Assembly (NCBI GenBank): GCA_012861695.1
Contig: JAAOOA010000006.1
Coordinates: 14,342,879-14,406,878, forward strand
Direction: 5' to 3'
DNA length: 64,000 nt
Source of the DNA: Trematomus loennbergii
Lineage: Eukaryota; Chordata; Actinopteri; Perciformes; Nototheniidae
In this document: positions 58,570 through 64,000 of the stretch, piece by piece
Position numbering within the stretch: the stretch's first letter is position 1
How the letters are laid out: the number at the start of each line of letters is the position of its first letter
Position numbers and translations under genes: made by a program
Notes under the pieces: model-generated
The model's input: only the letters and a program-made list of their open reading frames with translations
Told to the model about the DNA's origin: nothing
Databases searched by the model: none

Positions 58570-61500
58570 AACTGTCATGCACACATATAGGAAACATATC
58601 ACCATTACGCTACATTTGCCTTCAAGGTTTCTGAGGCTGTAGTCAGACTGATGCTGTAGCTGCTGCTGTGGGGTAGAAACGCAAAAATGCCATGAGATAA
58701 CAGACTGTCCTTGTTTGTACTAAACTTTGCTCCTCAGTAGCACAGTATGCTGTGAATCTGCAGCTACAGTTATTCAAAGCATTTTATACACAATGGTGTT
58801 ACTTTTTATTGAGACAACAATGAAACCTCTGGTTTTCAGAGTTCTAATTATTTTTTTTAATAATCAAAGGCTGAACTGGCTGGTCATTTTAAACTAATTT
58901 TGATTTAATTTGATTTGATTAGATTTATTTCGAATGTGTAAAACAATAATACAAAAATGTAACATGAGAATTATTATACAATACAAAATTAAGCAGTATC
59001 AAATTGATATACAAAAATATTACTGATTCTAAATTATATATAAACAAATAAACTTACTTATTTTTGACACAGTGTGCACCATCACACTTAGTGAAAGTAA
59101 AAGATAGTGAGTTCACAGTATTAATAACAGCACACGAGTTGCAAACAAATACACCCAAGGTAGTCACTATTATTTCAGTATTATTTTCTATCCTCTCCAT
59201 TGGGCATATACTTCAAACAGTCAAAACTGGTTTGAAATGTGCCTGAGGCTGTAAACTCTTGAAAATATGAATAATCAAACAGCTTACATTCCTTGTCATT
59301 CTTCCAGAGCAACCACAGAGAAGCAACTGTCACATGTACTGCATGCAAATATAAAAACAAGGATGTAGCTACATTCATCTGTGAATAAGACACTTGCAAG
59401 TATTCTCTGTCAGTGCTGTCAGAAGTGTTGAGTGTCAGCTTCAACTTAATCCTGGAGTTTAAGAGCTGCCTCGGGTCTGTTTCTGACAGCCGATATGGTG
59501 TTTATTTCACCAAATATATTCACAAATAGCTTTAATATTTCCATACTTCCCTCGACCCCTCAAACCATGCAACCATGTGACCATCCAGAAGCTGAGGGAA
59601 AGAATCTGAGGTGTAGGTGGGAAAATCCCCACAGAGCTGTGAAATAATCCCCCTTGAATGTTTTAGGATTTGGGATTCACAGTGAATCCTTAACAAACAC
59701 ACATAACATTTAGGGATTTTATTTGAGAAAATAAACATTCATTCCCGTTGACTCTCTGGCTTAAGCAGGTGTACAATCATAAGAGTGGGAAGAAAGATTT
59801 ACAGCATAAGAGCTCTGCGGTCAATCCTGAGACTTTCTGTATATTATTTGGAGACTGGCATGAAACAGTGGAGCGTCAAGGGTTTACGGATTTCATGGTG
59901 AATGTATGTGAGCACATGCATGTTAACTTTGTTTTACTGAACTTTAAATGTTGTTTGATGCTCCCATGTCATGCAAGAAGAGGATGTGGCTTTTTAATGA
60001 CAAATACAGATGGTACTGCGATCCATGGAAACAATGAATTTCATGAGAGTACAAACTTGTGTTACATTCTGGTAAAACATCCCACAAAGAGGAGTCACTG
60101 CCTCTGTCTGAGGACTTGCAGTCTTTTCAGGAAGGACAATCTTTTACGAGACCTTGAAAAGGTTTTGAGTGGGTCTCTGAGAAAAGCTGCACAGTGGCAG
60201 AGCTTGTAGGCTTCCTGCTGACTGGATGAGATGAACTGTGATGACGGATGTCTGGGTTTTGTGACTTCCTCTGTTCCCAAGTCTGCGGGATGATAAGACA
60301 CCCCAAGAGACTGAAAGGAGAGGGGTTTTGGATGGGTCATGCTTGCACATTTGGTGTAAAGATGTTGCTTGCAGCAGCATATAAAGATAACCATGAATGG
60401 CAAGTGGATTAAAATGTATTGTGAATAGGAGGCTCTTTATGAGGCTCTTTTAGGAGTTTATAATTTAAAGTAAAGACATTATTTGACATGTCAAGCTTGC
60501 ATTTTTGTTTGTCAGCAACATCAGTTAGCAATGTGGAATAGCATATTTGTTCTGTAAGTAATTAGTGTAAGAAACCGATCAATAGCGGTAAACATGAGGT
60601 CATAGCTGCAACTTTATTAGTCCGGAAAGACTCAACCCAGATTTCCAAGGAGCACACTTGTTTTTCGCCCGATTAAACTTTTACTTCAGTCTCTTCAGTT
60701 AACAGTTGAAACTAACATTACCCTACCTACTTTCTTTTCCTATCAGGGTTCACTTACTTGCTTGTTCTGGAGCTTTTAACTCTGATAATATTCATCAGCA
60801 TCAGGAACTCTAGATGTTAACATTTTTTATCCTTTGGTGTAGTTGTTTTTAATCTGGGATAAAGAGTACCTGACAACTTCTATCAATTTATATTTGTCCA
60901 GCACACAACACAACAGATACTTTTTGATTTTGATAAAGCTCAAAGTTGTCATACATCAGATTACAAACGTTTTATTTACATGTATCTGAACATAAGTCGT
61001 AAAAAATCCTTTTGTTGATAGCGATTCAATCGGGTTTCTTAGAAATGTAATATGATTTTGTCATATTTCATTGAGAGGTGCTCTATACAGTAAATAAACG
61101 TACCTTACTTATATATTATTGTGAACAGCTGAATACATTGAAATGGTTAGCAAGCACTTGACCACTGAGAAGCAAACTGTACATGTTTGAAATTCATGTG
61201 GCTTTCTCATCTTGTCATCTGGTATAATGTTTTAAGGTATTTGTGGAAATGTGTCCAAATGAGCATACACAGCACATAGTCGGAGATGAATTACACAAGC
61301 TAACATAACAAAGTTTCTCTTTGTTTTTCGCTGAATGCTCCAGAAGTTCGGCGTGGGTTAAGTGGTTTAATTTGGTTGGAGTTAACTCAAACCTGGGGGG
61401 GTATTACATTTTGGGTGAATATTTTCATTTTTGTGGTCACCTCAAGTTTGGACCTGTGGTTCAGCTCTGAGCAACAATCCACATTGGATATACTTTAGAA

Positions 61501-62579
61501 TATGTTCAGTTATGTAACAGTGGAATGAAGCTGTGCATACTCACTAAATTACTGTAGTTAGTCACTTATAGCTGGGCTAGGCAGTTTTCTGGAAAAGGCA
61601 AACAATTCAAGAACGTGAAAATATGGGCATATTCATATTTATAATCGTAAGGTTTACTGTATAACAAACACATTTTTTGTTTTAAGCTCTTTGCAACATC
61701 CCTCTCTGAAACTCTTTGCCGATGTTGTCAGGCAGTTTTTTTCCAATGCTGGAATAGAAACTTTTTTCCGCAGGATTTTCCCCATTGAATCAGGCTTTCT
61801 AAAGGGATGTGCCCTTGCATCTGCATTTGTAGAACCGACAATAGGAACACTATCCTCTAAAATTACCATGGATTGGCCAAGTTTCCCATTTTCTTAATTC
61901 AAATATGCTGAAATGTTAATATAGATTATTTATATGTCACAGAAAAAGCTATACCACCAGGCTAAATCTCCTGCTAGGTGTGTGCTCTGTATAATCACTG
62001 TAGCAGGGTTAGGATGTATTTGTAGTTTATGGGTGTATTTGCTTTAAAAAAAACTTGGAATACAAAACATTTGATCGGTAAATTATGTTAGAAAGCTATA
62101 TTTGTTCCAGTTACAACATAAAATATTGCTCAGATAATGGTCTAGACAGTTGGTCTAATGTACAATGATATAACACTGAGAGGTGCCATTCTACTCCACA
62201 ATGATGCGTTTTGTTATCTTTGCTGGCACCTACAGCGCTAAACAGTAATTGCAGGCGTGCTTTTATATCTAATTTAGAAGTAAAAACAGTGTGTACATTG
62301 ACATTTTTCCCAGTATAGCCACGGTTACCCAGTTTGTAAGATGGTGTTCATCAGGGACATTTGTGTAAACTTATGTGGAGAATGATACTGACAAACACAA
62401 TGTAATTGGGTAGGCTATCATAATAAATTGAAAGGCCTATATATATTTAGATTCAAAAATTGAACTCTGCATTATTAGTGCTTTTATTTTTGATGAGCAT
62501 TGTGTTACTATGCCTATTTAGGCTACTGATACTGATAATAATACTGGGTGAAGTTTTCTACCTCTGGTTTCTGGGCTGC

Positions 62580-63039
62580 TTGTAGCACATTCATCTGTGA
62601 CCAATGAAAGACATCTTTGTGTGTGGGTCGAAATATATTCCTATGGGCCAGTGTGGAGGACAATGTGTTGCAATGCTGGCAACATGGGTTTCAGCATCAG
62701 CCATCAGCAGCCCCTTCAACTCGTGAATATTCATCCACACTCCTCCTTGGCCCCACCGTGACAATAAACAAGGGAGAGAGCCTGAATGCCTGTCTGAGGA
62801 GGGCAGGGGGCCAAATCCAGAGAAAAGTGGGGGGCAAACAACCCGTTAGCATGGTAACAAGTCCTGCCTTCCTCTGCAGCAGGCTGTGAGAGGGGAGGCA
62901 GGAGTTTTTTTTTCGGTTTTGGTTGGAAAGACATAAATCGGAGTTTATGAGAAGGGCAGGTATACGGCAACACCAGCCAAAGTTTTTCAACGCTAGACGA
63001 ACGGGATTTTAGCGTCGCAAAGGGGATTATAAACTCAAA
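62580..63039 (+). promoter_or_regulatory. Promoter-like block upstream of a candidate first exon
   Basis: This is the most GC-rich stretch of the last 6 kb. It has a CCAAT box (GACCAATGAAAG near 62598), GC-rich runs at 62730-62840 and an RFX X-box at 62845. A well-formed start codon and donor follow at 63040-63076. The transcription start is inferred. Confidence 0.4.
62845..62858 (+). promoter_or_regulatory. RFX X-box-like palindrome
   Basis: GTTAGCATGGTAAC matches the RFX consensus RYYNYY-N2-RRNRAC at all but one defined position and is an imperfect inverted repeat. It lies about 180 bp before the candidate start codon. RFX factors drive ciliary, neuronal and endocrine genes. Confidence 0.5.
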
Positions 63040-63075
63040 ATGTCAGCAGCCATGGATATGAGGAGAAACTACGAG
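63040..63075 (+). CDS. Candidate first coding exon of an unidentified gene (3'-partial)
   Basis: AAAATGTCAGC opens MSAAMDMRRNYE, followed by a GTAAAA donor at 63076 in phase 0. The start context (A at -3) is good and the promoter-like block precedes it. The remaining exons would lie beyond the window. The peptide is too short to assign. By human synteny, DENND2B or ASCL3/AKIP1 are neighbours of TMEM9B, but nothing in these 12 residues supports a choice. Confidence 0.35.
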
Positions 63076-64000
63076 GTAAAAGCCGCCTTTCTTTTTTGGT
63101 CAAACTTTTATCTAGCGGTAGTAAACCGGTACACGCTACCGAAAACAAGCGTCCGAAAACACATACAAATTGTTGTTACAAAGATGCAAGGTGCGTTTAA
63201 ATGTTGTCCTAATCCCCATGTGACCATATTTGGTCATTGATATGTTTAAACGATGAAGTGCAGTAAGCAAGCTAAAACACCAGACTTTTTCAGAATTTGA
63301 ATGAAGAAAAATATCCGAGCGGATACCGGCAGTCACTCTGTGGATTGTAATTAGTCAACGTTTTTGTCCAAAAAACATCCAAAAAGTAAAACCAGCAGAG
63401 CAGATAAGCAGAAACAGTGCAGGACTCCAGACCACTGACCTCACTGTGTCCTTTTCTGCTGTAGTTTGGACTTTCTTTCTGGTATATAAAAGCCACATGA
63501 AACTTAATGTGTTAACATTGTGCTCTGCTGTGTGTTTTGTCTTAATTGATTATGGACATAGTTAAAACAGATTGTGTCGGTTTCACAGATGCAGTTTCCT
63601 TTGTTAATGCTGTGTTTGGGCTACTGTACATAGTGCAGACCTATGTACTGTATATGACATCCTGAACAAACCATGTACAACTGGAAAGTTGTAATGCACT
63701 TATAAAGGGAATATTCACATGTACATACTTATTTTTACATCAGTATTGTACCTTTTTCCTCTAAATTCCTCCCATACTGCCTCATAAGTAAGAGTTATCA
63801 ATTGAACTTGAGTTTTTTTAACATGTAAACTTAGTAGGAAATTACATTGACATTTGGTGTATGTTTAGGTAATGGGCATCAAGTGATTATTGGTGCAGAT
63901 ATGGATTTGGAATATTTGAATGATTTACCAAAACTGACAGATGTGCCTTTTATTTATTTTTATTTGCTTTTCTTTCTTATGACCTCCTCACTTACTTGGA
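63076..64000 (+). other. AT-rich sequence after the candidate exon, probably its first intron
   Basis: No exon or repeat is recognised before the window ends. Confidence 0.4.

Larger units (their letters stand above)
57301..62560. other. Intergenic DNA downstream of TMEM9B
   Basis: Five kilobases without a recognisable protein-coding exon. It holds a possible untranslated exon ending at 58039, a CTCF-like motif at 58351 and a CA repeat at 58522. The longest open frame (59748-60209, 153 codons) resembles no family. Confidence 0.55.

Noticed and set aside
59748..60209. 153-codon open frame downstream of TMEM9B
   Set aside because: No recognised domain, no promoter or splice context, and a composition like chance AT-rich sequence. 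It would need transcript evidence.

Overview
This window looks like ray-finned fish (teleost) nuclear DNA. It has vertebrate genes split by GT-AG introns, long AT-rich non-coding stretches, long CA microsatellites and short non-autonomous DNA transposons of types common in teleosts. All recognised genes lie on the + strand. I identified them by reading exon translations against remembered vertebrate protein families; no database search was possible. I see no CRISPR array, operon, viral sequence or bacterial-type system.

Layout. (1) 1-23.6 kb: the 3' part of DENND5A, a DENN/RUN/PLAT-domain Rab exchange factor. The N-terminal start is outside the window. At least 21 exons can be followed to the stop at 22260 and a poly(A) signal at 23572. 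(2) 24.2-29.1 kb: a SINHCAF (FAM60A)-type gene for a SIN3-HDAC complex subunit, with a non-coding first exon, five coding exons and a long 3' UTR. Its expected ATG reads ATTG here. (3) 30.7-51.0 kb: a complete SCUBE2 gene of 23 coding exons. It encodes a signal peptide, nine EGF-like modules, a spacer, three Cys-rich repeats and a CUB domain, and acts in Hedgehog release. (4) 51.7-57.3 kb: TMEM9B, five coding exons, an endolysosomal membrane glycoprotein. (5) 57.3-64 kb: mostly anonymous non-coding DNA, then a promoter-like block with an RFX X-box and a possible 12-codon first coding exon (63040-63075) of an unidentified gene continuing past the window.

The order DENND5A / SCUBE2 / TMEM9B matches the human 11p15.4 neighbourhood. 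The SINHCAF-type gene next to DENND5 instead recalls human 12p11 (DENND5B next to SINHCAF). The block therefore looks like one vertebrate paralogon that kept a SINHCAF copy lost from the human 11p15 side. NRIP3, which lies between SCUBE2 and TMEM9B in human, is not seen here.

The most striking signals are these. First, small apparent indels, mostly lost bases in homopolymers, break the frame in otherwise well-kept exons of DENND5A and SCUBE2 and perhaps at the SINHCAF start; uncorrected long-read errors are the likeliest cause. Second, five short inverted-repeat elements are each flanked by TTAA, and two of them are related copies in opposite orientation. Third, there is an unannounced in-frame 35-codon cassette exon in DENND5A. 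Fourth, a SCUBE2 intron has a GC donor, and one SCUBE2 EGF module has a seventh cysteine. I did not find a wholly new biological system.
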